Assembly: GCF_017495225.1 (NCBI RefSeq)
Contig: NZ_JAFEIG010000011.1
Location: 51,912-115,911, forward strand
Direction of reading: 5' to 3'
Length of the DNA: 64,000 nucleotides
Origin: Daejeonella sp.
Lineage (GTDB): Bacteria > Bacteroidota > Bacteroidia > Sphingobacteriales > Sphingobacteriaceae
The notes under the pieces are model-generated. The model was not told the DNA's origin and made no database searches. It worked only from the letters and a program-made list of their open reading frames with translations. The position numbers and the translations under genes are program-made. Shown one piece after another: positions 18,034 through 27,092 of this stretch (its first letter is position 1; every line of letters starts with the position of its first letter).

Positions 18034-18066
18034 AAAAAAGCCCCAGATCTACATCTGAGGCTTTTT
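18034..18066 (-). terminator. Terminator of tRNA-Leu
   Basis: On the minus strand AAAAAGCCTCAGAT pairs with ATCTGGGGCTTTTTT (one G-T pair) around a short loop, ending in T-rich sequence. It begins 1 nt after the tRNA 3' end. Confidence 0.85.
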
Positions 18067-18067
18067 G

Positions 18068-18147
18068 TACCCAGCGCCGGAATCGAACCGGCACAGTTTC
18101 CTATCGGTGTTTGAGACCGACGCGTCTACCAGTTCCGCCAGCTGGGC
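18068..18147 (-). tRNA. tRNA-Leu (anticodon CAA)
   Basis: Read on the minus strand, the acceptor GCCCAGC pairs with GCTGGGT (one G-T), discriminator A, and CCA is not encoded. The D-arm holds GGTAGACGC. The anticodon stem TCGGT/ACCGA encloses CTCAAAC, giving anticodon CAA, which reads UUG. The variable arm TAGGAAACTGT fits a class II tRNA, and the T-arm is GCCGG-TTCGATT-CCGGC. About 80 nt. A -7 box lies at 18211-18218 and a terminator directly downstream. Confidence 0.96.
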
Positions 18148-18210
18148 ATTTTAATTGGCTTGGTTTTGGATCACCAAGCTCAGCGGTATTTGAAGAATTA
18201 ATCTTCGCGA

Positions 18211-18218
18211 CAAACATA
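18211..18218 (-). promoter_or_regulatory. -7 box (TATGTTTG) of tRNA-Leu
   Basis: Exact TAnnTTTG on the minus strand, 63 nt upstream of the tRNA 5' end. It is followed by GTCGCG and a precursor leader of roughly 55 nt. Confidence 0.55.
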
Positions 18219-18267
18219 AATAAAATTTTAATATTTTAAAGGCCTTTTGAGCAAATTCGCTCCAATT

Positions 18268-18804
18268 TTAGCCCCTAAATTTATTCATGCTCTCTCGTAT
18301 CCTAAGCAAATATTTTTGTCGGTACCATATATCTTTGATAGTCAGAAGGATAGAATCCACATCCTTGCCCTCTCTCCTATCAAACTCATCTGTAGATTGC
18401 TTCAACTCATCAAAAAGGCTGAGCTCCATACCATCCACCATTTGCGTTAATTCGGCTAATTTCACCTCATCATGGTCAAATTCCATCTCCATCAAAGCTT
18501 CATTCACATCCATCATATCCATCAGGAAGTCCTGCGGCAATACATATTTATCGCCATCGGCAAGTAAATTTTGTAAAGCAAGAATATATTCAATGCGCTT
18601 TAAAGGATCAGAAAGCACCTGAAAAGCCTTATTGTTTAGGGTAGAAAGCTCTAATATTTCGGCCTGTTTCTCCTCATCTTCATTCACATAAAAATCAGGA
18701 TGATAGCGCTTGCTCAGCTCATAGAATTTCTTCTTAAGCTTTTGCTCGTCTATCCCAAAACTTATGGGCAAATCATAAAATTCGAAATAATTAATCTCGC
18801 TCAT
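18268..18804 (-). CDS. hscB: Fe-S cluster assembly co-chaperone HscB (J-domain)
   Basis: J-protein that delivers the IscU scaffold to HscA. 178 residues. The N-terminal J-domain begins INYFEFYDLPISFGIDEQKL and holds the HPD tripeptide (KRYHPDFY, about 34-41). The C-terminal helical bundle (about 95-178) has the family pattern MDVNEALMEMEFDHDE ... FDELKQSTDEFDRR. The length matches HscB and is too short for DnaJ. HscA and IscU are not in the window; IscX and an Isc-type ferredoxin are (54.1-54.7 kb). 42 bp downstream of rseP on the same strand, so co-transcription is possible. Confidence 0.85.
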   Translation of the reverse strand: MSEINYFEFYDLPISFGIDEQKLKKKFYELSKRYHPDFYVNEDEEKQAEILELSTLNNKAFQVLSDPLKRIEYILALQNLLADGDKYVLPQDFLMDMMDVNEALMEMEFDHDEVKLAELTQMVDGMELSLFDELKQSTDEFDRREGKDVDSILLTIKDIWYRQKYLLRIRESMNKFRG

Positions 18805-18846
18805 GATGCTTTTAAATGATTCTAATTAATTCGCTTGAAATGGACT

Positions 18847-20175
18847 TTAATTGATGATGTGCTTGAAAATATCACTTCCAAATACGAATACCATCAGGCT
18901 GACTAAAATCACGAATCCTACCATTTGAGCACGCTCCATAAACTTATCGCCCAATGGCTTTCCTTTAATCATTTCAATGATCAAAAAGACTGCATGACCA
19001 CCATCCAAAGCTGGTATCGGCAATAAATTCATTAGGGCTAGGGCCATAGAAAGTAATCCCACTAGGCTCCAGAATTTCACCCAATTAACGGTCCCACCAA
19101 ACATAGTTGCAATGCCTATCGGTCCCGTGAAAGCCTTATTTGCCTGCACCTGTCCCGTAGCCACCTTTCCTAAACCTTTGGCATTATCCATGAATGAACC
19201 CCAAGCTTTTGAAGCTCCCACAGGCAATGAACTCAAAAATCCGTATTCAACGGTCTCAATTGGGAGATTAAAATATTGAGGAATCGCAATGCCTATCGTT
19301 CCATCTTCCCCTACATTGGTTGGTACTTCCAAAGTTTTATTGTCGCGCACAAGACTCAGTGTAATTACCTTGTTTTTATTGGCTTGTACTTCAGATTTAA
19401 ACTCATCATAAAATACTACAGGCTTCGCATTGACAGCTAAAATACTGTCTCCCACCTGAATTCCTGCTTTTTCGGCATTTCCACCCGGTGCAATTTGAGC
19501 TATTCCTGATAATTTTACTCTTGGCTCCACAAACTGTGAAATACCTAAATCTGAAACTTTTTCAAGGATATTTCCAGGAACCTGAATTGTTTTTGTCTCA
19601 GCACCACGTGCAACACTCAGTTCGGTATTTCCTAAAAGGACTTTAGAGCTTGTTAATTCATCAAAACGGGCAATAGGCTTACCATTTACCGCTGTAATTT
19701 TATCGCCACTTTGAAGTCCGATTTCCTTTCCAATCAAGCCTGGCGCAATCCCATTAGGCAATTTATCATTGGGAATGAAGGTTTCTCCATTTTTTAGGGT
19801 GAGCATCCAGAAGATGAAAATACCTAAAACGATGTTTACAGTTACGCCACCAAGCATCACAATTAAGCGCTGCCAAGCTGGTTTTGAACGGAATTCCCAT
19901 GGTTCTGGCGGACCAGCCAATTGTTCGGTATCCATCGACTCATCGATCATACCTGAGATCTTTACATAACCACCCAAAGGAAGCCAGCCAATACCATATT
20001 CGCAGCCTTTATAATTGAAACTGAATAATTTAAAGCCCCAAGCATCAAAAAACAGGTAAAATTTCTCTACCCTGATGCCAAAAGCACGAGCCGCAAAAAA
20101 GTGCCCTGCCTCGTGTAAAATGATTAAAATTGATAATCCCAATAACAGCTGACCTGTCATTACTAATCCATCCAT
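18847..20175 (-). CDS. rseP: RIP metalloprotease RseP (site-2 protease)
   Basis: Intramembrane zinc protease that cleaves anti-sigma factors and signal-peptide remnants. 442 residues. The zinc motif HEAGH (21-25) lies in the first membrane helix, and the third ligand Asp391 in PIPALDGGH. Two PDZ domains (about 130-205 and 210-285) lie in between, with a last membrane helix near the C-terminus. Follows dxr on the same strand by 24 bp; dxr-rseP adjacency is common in bacteria. An alternative ATG five codons in would also work. Confidence 0.94.
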   Translation of the reverse strand: MDGLVMTGQLLLGLSILIILHEAGHFFAARAFGIRVEKFYLFFDAWGFKLFSFNYKGCEYGIGWLPLGGYVKISGMIDESMDTEQLAGPPEPWEFRSKPAWQRLIVMLGGVTVNIVLGIFIFWMLTLKNGETFIPNDKLPNGIAPGLIGKEIGLQSGDKITAVNGKPIARFDELTSSKVLLGNTELSVARGAETKTIQVPGNILEKVSDLGISQFVEPRVKLSGIAQIAPGGNAEKAGIQVGDSILAVNAKPVVFYDEFKSEVQANKNKVITLSLVRDNKTLEVPTNVGEDGTIGIAIPQYFNLPIETVEYGFLSSLPVGASKAWGSFMDNAKGLGKVATGQVQANKAFTGPIGIATMFGGTVNWVKFWSLVGLLSMALALMNLLPIPALDGGHAVFLIIEMIKGKPLGDKFMERAQMVGFVILVSLMVFVFGSDIFKHIIN

Positions 20176-20199
20176 GCCTTTTCTTCTATTTTATTTAAT

Positions 20200-21360
20200 T
20201 TAATAACTATTATTTATCACTAATTCTTGCGCATAAATGCGTGTATTTTTGTCGCTCTCCATATAATCTTGGAGTGTCGGATTGGCCACAAAAGCCATTT
20301 CGCGCATACATTTTTCTATCACATCGCTCATTTGTAGGAATCCAATACGCATATTCAAAAATTCGGCCACAACCACTTCATTGGCTGCATTGATCACACA
20401 TGGCATATTTCCGCCCTTATTTAAGGCCTCAAATGCTAAAGCCAGGTTGCGGAACGTCTTTTTGTCAGCCTCCTCAAAACTTAAATTGGGATAATCCATA
20501 AAGTTAAATCGTGGGAAGCTATTTTCTATCCTTTGGGGATAAGCTAAGGCGTATTGAATGGGTAATTTCATATCGGGAAGTCCCATTTGCGCCTTCATTG
20601 AGCCATCTTTAAACTGTACGATGGAATGTACAATGGATTGGGGATGTACAATCACATCAATTTGTGAAGCATCTAGATCAAAAAGCCATTTAGCCTCAAT
20701 CACTTCCAAGCCCTTGTTCATTAAACTTGCCGAGTCGATGGTAATCTTCTCACCCATCACCCAATTGGGGTGTTTTAGGGCTTCCTTGCGGGAAATGGTG
20801 GATAGAAATTCGGCATCCCGCCCACGGAATGGTCCGCCAGAAGCCGTTAAATATATCTTCTCAATGGGATTATGGTCCTCACCTGCCAAACATTGAAAAA
20901 TGGCTGAATGTTCCGAATCTACGGGTAAAATCTTTACGCCATGTTCCTTCGCCAAACTATAAACTAACTCGCCAGCAACTACTAAAGTCTCTTTATTCGC
21001 TAAGGCGATGTCCTTCCCAGCTTTAATGGCAGCTAAGGTGGGAATCAATCCCGCAAAACCGACCATCGCTGTTAAAACTAAGGTGATTTCAGGCTTCGAA
21101 AGTACCTCGCAAAGCTCATCTATCCCACATAAAACCTTGGTTTGGCTACTGCTCAAGGCATTTTTAACCTCCGCGAACTTAGATTCATTAGTCACCACAA
21201 CAAATGGCGGATTAAACTCCAATGCCTGTTTAACGAGTAAATCAGCATTATTATTGGCGGTAAGCACAAAAACTTTAAAGCGATCCGAATTTTGACGAAC
21301 CACCTCCAATGCCTGCGTGCCAATGCTTCCTGTAGAGCCCAGAATAGCAATATGTTTCAT
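20200..21360 (-). CDS. dxr: 1-deoxy-D-xylulose 5-phosphate reductoisomerase
   Basis: Second step of the MEP isoprenoid pathway: DXP + NADPH to MEP. 386 residues from the chosen ATG, where the family N-terminus MKHIAILGSTGSIGTQALEVVR begins. NADPH-binding GSTGSIG is at 7-13. Metal and substrate motifs: ILPVDSEHSAIFQ, YLTASGGPFRG, MGEKITIDSASLMNKGLEVIEA and DVIVHPQSIVHS. Longer starts exist at 21390 (ATG) and 21393 (TTG). The ATG at 21390 follows TTCCTTTG, one base off a -7 box, so a leaderless start there is also possible. Upstream of rseP. Confidence 0.95.
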   Translation of the reverse strand: MKHIAILGSTGSIGTQALEVVRQNSDRFKVFVLTANNNADLLVKQALEFNPPFVVVTNESKFAEVKNALSSSQTKVLCGIDELCEVLSKPEITLVLTAMVGFAGLIPTLAAIKAGKDIALANKETLVVAGELVYSLAKEHGVKILPVDSEHSAIFQCLAGEDHNPIEKIYLTASGGPFRGRDAEFLSTISRKEALKHPNWVMGEKITIDSASLMNKGLEVIEAKWLFDLDASQIDVIVHPQSIVHSIVQFKDGSMKAQMGLPDMKLPIQYALAYPQRIENSFPRFNFMDYPNLSFEEADKKTFRNLALAFEALNKGGNMPCVINAANEVVVAEFLNMRIGFLQMSDVIEKCMREMAFVANPTLQDYMESDKNTRIYAQELVINNSY

Positions 21361-21464
21361 GTTAAATGCTTCGCCAAAATTTGTTGCCATCAAAGGAAAT
21401 CGGTTATTTTTTAAGCCTGAAAATCAGGAATTGGTTAAAATATTAATTTTTTGAGGAATTTACA

Positions 21465-22967
21465 CTATTTGATAATCCATTTATTCAATTCTTCTGCGAT
21501 ATGTCTGTCATTTGACAAACGCGGGACTTTATTTTGTCCGCCCAGCTTACCCTGACTTTTCATATAATTCCGGAAAGCGTCTTGTTCTAGTTCGCGCATC
21601 ACTAAAGGCCTCAAAATCTTCCCTTCAATCAGATCGAAATAGTAAACATTCTTCTTTTGGAGGGCTTCATCCACCTTCAGACTAAAACTCGCTAAGTCGG
21701 CCGGGGGGCGTGCAAATTCAACGTACCATTCGTGGTAGGGTAGTTCGGAGCCTTCGGGACTAACCTGCGGGGCGACCGTAAATTCGGTGATTTCTACACC
21801 TTCTTGGCTTGCCACCGACAAAATAGCATGTTCAACCTCTTCCCCAATTACATGCTCCCCAAAAGCAGAAATAAAGTGCTTAATTCGCCCAGAAACGATG
21901 ATACGATAGGGGTCTTTCGATACAAATTTCACGGTATCACCGATGCTATAGCCCCATAAACCGGCGCTTGTATTCAGGATTATGGCGTAATTTTTATTCA
22001 ATTCGACCTCTTCAAGTGAAATACGGGTCGGATTTTCATTAAAATATTCATCTGTGGGGATAAATTCAAAAAAAATACCCGCATCAACGAGTAAAAGCAA
22101 TCCTTTTTCCTCTTGAGAATCCTGAAAAGCGATAAATCCTTCGGAAGCAGGATAAGTTTCTATAGAATCTACTCTCCTACCGATACTTTCCTCTAAACGA
22201 GCACGATAAGGCTCAAAATTTACCCCTCCATAGACAAAAAGTGAGAAGTTTTTGAAGATTTTAGCGATTTTCTTACCTCCCGAACGTGCAATTAAACGGT
22301 CGAAATACATCTGCACCCAAGGTGGAATACCAGAAATGAGTCGCATATCTTCGTGGATAGTTTCTTCCACAATAGCATCTACTTTCTCTTCCCAATCATC
22401 AATACAATTGGTTTTATAGGATGGTAAACGGTTCTTTTGGAGGTATGCAGGTACGTGATTGGCTACAATTCCAGATAGACGGCCGGTATTTATTCCGTGA
22501 ATCTTATCTAAAAGCGGACTCCCCTGTAAAAATATAAGCTTTCCATCCACAAAATCAGCCTTACCTGTTTCATGAATATAGCACAAAAGCGCATTTTTTG
22601 CGGCCTTAATATGCTCAGGCATAGACTCTTTTGAGATGGGAATATATTTTACACCGGAGGTTGTTCCTGAAGTTTTAGCGAGGTAAAGAGGCTTCCCTGG
22701 CCACATCACATGCTCTTCGCCAGCAACTACGCGGTCAATATAGGTACGAAGCTCTTCATAGTCGGCCACAGGCACATTCTTCTTGAAATCTTCATAATTC
22801 TTGATTTCTGCGAATGCATGATCCTTGCCAAAAGCGGTGTTTTGTGCCTTGGAGATTAAATGTTTTAACACCTTTTTTTGAGCCTCAAGGGGATTTTTTT
22901 TCCACTTTTCAATCTGCTTTACAGCGAGTGCGGCAATCGGTTTTGCTAAAAAAGACTTAATTCCCAT
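21465..22967 (-). CDS. GH3 auxin-responsive-promoter family protein (putative acyl-adenylating enzyme)
   Basis: 500 residues. The GH3 family belongs to the ANL adenylating superfamily. Plant members join amino acids to carboxylic-acid hormones; the bacterial function is unknown. Seen here: an AMP-binding-like YLAKTSGTTSGVKYIP (about 98-113), FVYGGVNFEPYR, YPASEGFIAFQD, INTSAGLWGYSIGDTVKF-like sequence, and HFISAFGEHVIGEEVEHAI near the C-terminal domain. Its start overlaps the preceding membrane-protein gene by 11 nt, so they are coupled. The substrate cannot be inferred. These proteins are widespread in Bacteroidota, so no recent plant transfer needs to be assumed. Confidence 0.88.
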   Translation of the reverse strand: MGIKSFLAKPIAALAVKQIEKWKKNPLEAQKKVLKHLISKAQNTAFGKDHAFAEIKNYEDFKKNVPVADYEELRTYIDRVVAGEEHVMWPGKPLYLAKTSGTTSGVKYIPISKESMPEHIKAAKNALLCYIHETGKADFVDGKLIFLQGSPLLDKIHGINTGRLSGIVANHVPAYLQKNRLPSYKTNCIDDWEEKVDAIVEETIHEDMRLISGIPPWVQMYFDRLIARSGGKKIAKIFKNFSLFVYGGVNFEPYRARLEESIGRRVDSIETYPASEGFIAFQDSQEEKGLLLLVDAGIFFEFIPTDEYFNENPTRISLEEVELNKNYAIILNTSAGLWGYSIGDTVKFVSKDPYRIIVSGRIKHFISAFGEHVIGEEVEHAILSVASQEGVEITEFTVAPQVSPEGSELPYHEWYVEFARPPADLASFSLKVDEALQKKNVYYFDLIEGKILRPLVMRELEQDAFRNYMKSQGKLGGQNKVPRLSNDRHIAEELNKWIIK

Positions 22968-23715
22968 CCTTATCCTCCGGATCGTTTAACATAATTTCTT
23001 CTTCATCAGTATAATTATTTACCAAATGACGATATGCAATGATCAGAATTATACTTGAGAAAGGAACAGTGAATAGTAGTCCAATAAACAGCGCCATCGC
23101 ACCCAAAATATTAAGTCCCAACATGACCAAAAACAGCAAGCTGATGAACCAAAAATGGCCTTTTGTGAGGGTCCAACTCTGACTAATTGCCTCTGATGAA
23201 CCTGATTCCTGATCTACGATAAAACATACCACAAAGCAAAAACGGATGGTAAAAAAGATGATTGGAATAGCAATTAGGATGAATACTGGTAAAAGTTCCC
23301 AGCTGAAAGGCTGACTAGTATCAATTTCGGGGGTATTTATGAAATAGATGGAGCTGATAATGGCAATGATACCCACAAGAATTAATCCCACAATCAGTTT
23401 AACAATCAAAAAATTGACCGCTTTCAATAAATTGGGCACAAAATCAGGTAGTTCTGGATGATCATCATCATCAATTAACTTAAAAAATACCTGGTAAAAT
23501 GCGACGGTAAAGAAGGCATCGAACAAGCTAAGAACCACATTTTGAATGAGGGCGGCAGTCCCGGAGCCACCTCCCAAAACCACACCCAATACCCCAGTTA
23601 TTGTTAAAATAAACAGAAATTGAACGATAGTAAAACCGAGCAAAATCCAAATATTTCTTTTTGCTAGTTCCCAGGCATCCGACAAAATAACGCTCACAGA
23701 CATCCGCTGATCCAT
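22957..23715 (-). CDS. Polytopic membrane protein of unknown function
   Basis: 252 residues. About six hydrophobic segments (around 22-45, 55-75, 98-120, 140-160, 185-205, 207-225) and an acidic C-terminal tail (YTDEEEIMLNDPEDKDG). The layout resembles glycerophosphoryl-diester-phosphodiesterase membrane-domain-like proteins, but I see no catalytic residues. Its end overlaps the GH3 gene by 11 nt, and it follows a glycosyltransferase gene by 6 bp, so all three probably sit in one transcript. Confidence 0.75.
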   Translation of the reverse strand: MDQRMSVSVILSDAWELAKRNIWILLGFTIVQFLFILTITGVLGVVLGGGSGTAALIQNVVLSLFDAFFTVAFYQVFFKLIDDDDHPELPDFVPNLLKAVNFLIVKLIVGLILVGIIAIISSIYFINTPEIDTSQPFSWELLPVFILIAIPIIFFTIRFCFVVCFIVDQESGSSEAISQSWTLTKGHFWFISLLFLVMLGLNILGAMALFIGLLFTVPFSSIILIIAYRHLVNNYTDEEEIMLNDPEDKDGN

Positions 23716-23721
23716 ATTTTC

Positions 23722-24687
23722 TTATTTTCTTAAAATTATTCTCTTCCAAAAATCCTGCATAAAACCTAAGCCGTAGGCAGTGAGCTGCACGAAGGATGCA
23801 GCAATGCTCAAAAATGCAACTTTTGCTGATTTGTTTACCTTCCAAGAGTGAAAAAATATCAACAAAATGAAAATTGCTATTAAAGTATTGCAAAATTCGG
23901 CTAAAGGGTGAGCAAAAGCATTTAATATCAAGCTAGCCATCAAAAAAAGAGTAAATAATGCCGGGAAAAAATGCACCATTTTCAATTCTGAGGGGAAGTG
24001 TTTATAAATATTGATTCTTGCGCGCCCAAAAAAGTGCAATTGCTTATAAAATTGCTTTAAATCTGTCCTGCGTTTATGAAAAACTATTGCATCGGGAATT
24101 AAACCTATTTTAAAACCCATGGACTGGATGCGAATACTAAATTCGATATCCTCACCTAGGCGTGTCAGTATAAATCCGCCAGTGCGTTCCCACACTTCCC
24201 TCGAAATTCCCATGTTGAAACTTCTAGGATGAAACTGCCCAATATGCTTTTTATTCCCTCTAATTCCGCCAGTAGTAAATGGTGAAGTCATGGAATAACT
24301 AATCGCCTTTTGGACTGGGGTGAATGAAGGGTGGGCACCATCGGGTCCGCCATAAGCGTCTAATTGATGCTCCAAAAGGTAGTTTTTAACGATCTCTAAA
24401 TAATCTATGGGAATGAGACAGTCTGAGTCGAAAATTACAAAATAATCGCCCTTAGCATGCTCAAAACCAAAATTACGCGCAAAACCTTGTCCCCCATTCT
24501 CTTTATAAAAATATTTAATATCCAGACTATCAGCATAGCTGTCCACAATGTCTTTGGCATCAATTTTAGAACCATCTTCAATAATCAACACTTCAAACTG
24601 AGTATATGTTTGCTGTGTTAAAGTATGAAGTAACTCATCAATTTCTTGAGGCCGGTTATAAAGTGGAATTATAATTGAAAAGAACAT
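23722..24687 (-). CDS. Family 2 glycosyltransferase
   Basis: 321 residues. GT-A fold: IIIPLYNRPQEIDELLHTL at the start, LIIEDGS (first metal/UDP Asp region), FDSDCLIP as the DxD-type motif, and LGEDIEFSIRIQSMGF (ED-type catalytic region). Two C-terminal hydrophobic segments (about 230-275) suggest membrane association after the catalytic domain. Next to a second GT2 gene. Likely builds an envelope polysaccharide or glycolipid; donor and acceptor unknown. Confidence 0.88.
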   Translation of the reverse strand: MFFSIIIPLYNRPQEIDELLHTLTQQTYTQFEVLIIEDGSKIDAKDIVDSYADSLDIKYFYKENGGQGFARNFGFEHAKGDYFVIFDSDCLIPIDYLEIVKNYLLEHQLDAYGGPDGAHPSFTPVQKAISYSMTSPFTTGGIRGNKKHIGQFHPRSFNMGISREVWERTGGFILTRLGEDIEFSIRIQSMGFKIGLIPDAIVFHKRRTDLKQFYKQLHFFGRARINIYKHFPSELKMVHFFPALFTLFLMASLILNAFAHPLAEFCNTLIAIFILLIFFHSWKVNKSAKVAFLSIAASFVQLTAYGLGFMQDFWKRIILRK

Positions 24688-24736
24688 GATAAACGCTTTT
24701 ATTTAAGCAAATTAGGATATTTATTCACAGCAGAAA

Positions 24737-25690
24737 TTAGATGGTCTTTTCAATCTGATAAACATTCCTTTCGGTCGAATTTCTAGAAACCAATTCGGCG
24801 ATAAAACCAGTAAGAAACAACTGAAAGCCTACAATTATGGCAACGAGCGCGATGTAAAATAAGGGTTGATCCACCACCTCTCGCGTATAGCGGATATGCA
24901 TGGTGATGTGGTATAATTTCTCAACGATGATCCACAAGGCCATGATGGTACCTAAAAGAAAGCTTAACGCTCCAATGGTACCGAAAAAGTGCATGGGGCG
25001 CTTGGCAAATTTCCCCACAAAAAATATGGAAAGTAAATCTAAAAAGCCGTTTATAAAGCGACTGAAGCCAAATTTTGTCGTGCCATACTTACGTGCACGA
25101 TGCTCCACTACCTGCTCTCCTATCTTTTTGAATCCCGCCCATTTTGCAATTACGGGGATGTAACGGTGCATTTCGCCATAGACTTCAATGCTCTTAACCA
25201 CATCCTTACGATAAGATTTTAACCCACAGTTAAAATCATGTAAATTATGTATTCCCGACATGCGGCGGGTAGCAAGGTTAAAAAGTTTGGTAGGAATGGT
25301 TTTGCTGAGTGGGTCGTGACGTTTTTGTTTCCAGCCAGAAACGAGGTCGTATTTCTCTTCTACAATTTTCCTGTAAAGCTCTGGAATCTCATCTGGGCTA
25401 TCTTGCAAATCGGCATCCATAGTGATTACAACATCCCCCTGGCAGGCCTCAAAGCCAACATTTAATGCTGCCGACTTCCCATAATTACGGCGGAATTTAA
25501 TGCCAATAATGAAAGGATTTTCAGTCTTTAATTGTTCAATTACTTCCCATGATTCATCATTACTTCCATCATCAACTAGGATAATTTCATAGCTAAATGA
25601 ATGTTTATCCATCACCCTACTGATCCAGCTTGTTAGCTCTGGCAGCGATTCTGCTTCGTTGTAAAGGGGGATGATGACGGAGATGTTCAT
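24737..25690 (-). CDS. Family 2 glycosyltransferase, DPM1/GtrB-like with two membrane helices
   Basis: 317 residues from the ATG at 25690, where MNISVIIPLYNEAESLPEL matches the family start. The frame is open 29 codons further up, but that stretch translates the heptad repeat array and is rejected. Motifs: IILVDDGSNDESWEV, MDADLQDSPDEIPELY (DxD) and HRARKYGTTKFGFSRF. Two C-terminal membrane helices (about 232-255 and 270-290), as in polyprenyl-phosphate glycosyltransferases such as GtrB/ArnC. It probably makes a lipid-linked sugar donor for envelope glycan modification. Confidence 0.9.
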   Translation of the reverse strand: MNISVIIPLYNEAESLPELTSWISRVMDKHSFSYEIILVDDGSNDESWEVIEQLKTENPFIIGIKFRRNYGKSAALNVGFEACQGDVVITMDADLQDSPDEIPELYRKIVEEKYDLVSGWKQKRHDPLSKTIPTKLFNLATRRMSGIHNLHDFNCGLKSYRKDVVKSIEVYGEMHRYIPVIAKWAGFKKIGEQVVEHRARKYGTTKFGFSRFINGFLDLLSIFFVGKFAKRPMHFFGTIGALSFLLGTIMALWIIVEKLYHITMHIRYTREVVDQPLFYIALVAIIVGFQLFLTGFIAELVSRNSTERNVYQIEKTI

Positions 25691-25693
25691 TGG

Positions 25694-25759
25694 GAGATGT
25701 GAGATGTTAGATGTGAGATTTGAGATGTGAGATGTTAGATTTGAGACGTTAGATTTTAG
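25694..25759. repeat. GAGATGT-type heptanucleotide array upstream of GT2 gene
   Basis: About nine degenerate 7-bp units (GAGATGT, GAGATGT, TAGATGT, GAGATTT, GAGATGT, GAGATGT, TAGATTT, GAGACGT, TAGATTT). It directly precedes the start codon at 25690, so on the minus strand it would be the mRNA 5' leader (ATCTCAC...). Confidence 0.75.
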
Positions 25760-25827
25760 ATTAATTAAAACGTGCAAATTTCATCAATAAATTCGATAAA
25801 ATCTGCACGCTCATTTTAAATTATAAA

Positions 25828-26403
25828 TTATTCTTGTTCTTCTTCAATTGGAGTGGCAAAAATAGGTTCTTCTTTCTTAAAGATGGCTGCAAAAATTAGT
25901 GACATCACAAATTGTACGAGTACAGCAATACCTAAGTTCTTAAAAAACTGACCTACTGTAGGGTTGTACTGTTCTTTTATTCCTTCCATTTGCTTGCTTA
26001 TTGCTTCATCAATTTGGTCTTGTTCCATACCCATATTTTCTAGGGTTTTGCTTGTCCCAGCTTCCATATAACCAGCAACTTTCTCAAATGCTTGTGGCTC
26101 TATAAAATTGTAAAAAGCATAATTTACTACTGAATAAAGTAAACCTGCAACAAAAGCCATTAGGAAAATGCCTTTTAAGGCTTCTCTAAAATTCCAAAAT
26201 CCACCAATTTTCTTTCTTAAATCAAGCGTGAAAAAAACGTAGATTAAAATTGATACAACCATTGATCCGATTCCGAATCCGATAGATCCTAAAAGTGATG
26301 GTGCTGCATAATAAACCACAATTCCTACCACTACGGATAAGATACCTACGATAATACCATTTGTACTAGCTTCTTTGTTTAAGTTTTGTTTAGTTAATTC
26401 CAT
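25828..26403 (-). CDS. DUF4199-like membrane protein
   Basis: 191 residues with four hydrophobic segments (about 17-35, 40-57, 75-97, 155-178). The order and the GFWNFREALKGIFLMAFVAGLLY segment fit the Bacteroidota DUF4199 family. The soluble loop (100-150) is helical and charged. Function unknown. Followed on the same strand by the GT2 genes and preceded by an acidic hypothetical gene only 6 bp away, so probably part of one operon from 27084 downwards. Confidence 0.75.
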   Translation of the reverse strand: MELTKQNLNKEASTNGIIVGILSVVVGIVVYYAAPSLLGSIGFGIGSMVVSILIYVFFTLDLRKKIGGFWNFREALKGIFLMAFVAGLLYSVVNYAFYNFIEPQAFEKVAGYMEAGTSKTLENMGMEQDQIDEAISKQMEGIKEQYNPTVGQFFKNLGIAVLVQFVMSLIFAAIFKKEEPIFATPIEEEQE

Positions 26404-26409
26404 GTTTGT

Positions 26410-27084
26410 TTAATTTTGGTTGTTAAAAGATATAAGTAAAGCATAAACGGCAGAGTCGAAATCAGGGTTTGCACTATATTTAATAAATTCATTAAAATCC
26501 TCATCTACAGGATCAGGATCTCTGAAAAAGCCAATCATTGGGTAAAACAATTCCTTTAGTTCAGAATCTTCTGGAATTGAGGAGCTTACACGTGCAACTT
26601 CTTTTAAGCTACTCTCTACCAAAATTTGATTGGCAATAACCACTTCATAGATGCGATGCTCATCTTGGAATTCATCCTCATCTACTAATAAAAATTCACG
26701 CAAGAAATCGCTCAACTCAGGCTCAATAGCCTCATCCTGACACTCTTGCAAATAAAGAATTACATTGAGGAGCTCGGTACCACGGTCGATGGTTTGCTCT
26801 TCAATTTGTTCCCACTCGGGAGATTCTAAATAATCTTCCTCCAGCTTACGCACATCTTCATTGAAGAAATTAATCAATAAAAGATCGAAAAAGAGTTCGC
26901 GCAAAGGCTCAAACATAGGATGTTCATCAAAAGCGGCATCCATAGCGGCAAGCTTTTCCATATAAACCTTGTCCGAACTAAAAACAGATACAAGCACCTT
27001 CGAAAAAGCCTCCTGATCCTGATTATTTACCGAAGCAAACTGCGCTAAAGCAGAAAGCATGGCTTCTTTTACACTAGTATTCAT
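26410..27084 (-). CDS. Acidic hypothetical protein
   Basis: No family recognised. 224 residues, strongly acidic, all-helical in appearance, no membrane segment or signal. Clusters such as REFLLVDEDEFQDEHRIYE and LLINFFNEDVRKLEEDYLE are typical of cytosolic scaffold-like proteins. It lies 8 bp downstream of the dihydroorotase homologue and 6 bp upstream of the DUF4199 gene, so it is co-transcribed with both. No motif suggests an enzyme. Confidence 0.7.
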   Translation of the reverse strand: MNTSVKEAMLSALAQFASVNNQDQEAFSKVLVSVFSSDKVYMEKLAAMDAAFDEHPMFEPLRELFFDLLLINFFNEDVRKLEEDYLESPEWEQIEEQTIDRGTELLNVILYLQECQDEAIEPELSDFLREFLLVDEDEFQDEHRIYEVVIANQILVESSLKEVARVSSSIPEDSELKELFYPMIGFFRDPDPVDEDFNEFIKYSANPDFDSAVYALLISFNNQN

Positions 27085-27092
27085 ATGATCTT

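Noticed and set aside
17819..18094. Minus-strand open frame of 91 codons
   Set aside because: Covers the palindromes, the terminator and part of the tRNA-Leu gene; not plausible as coding.
21465..22967. Recent transfer of GH3 from a plant
   Set aside because: Base use matches the surroundings and GH3 proteins are widespread in Bacteroidota.
25691..25777. N-terminal extension of the second glycosyltransferase
   Set aside because: The extension is translated heptad repeat; the family start is the Met at 25690.
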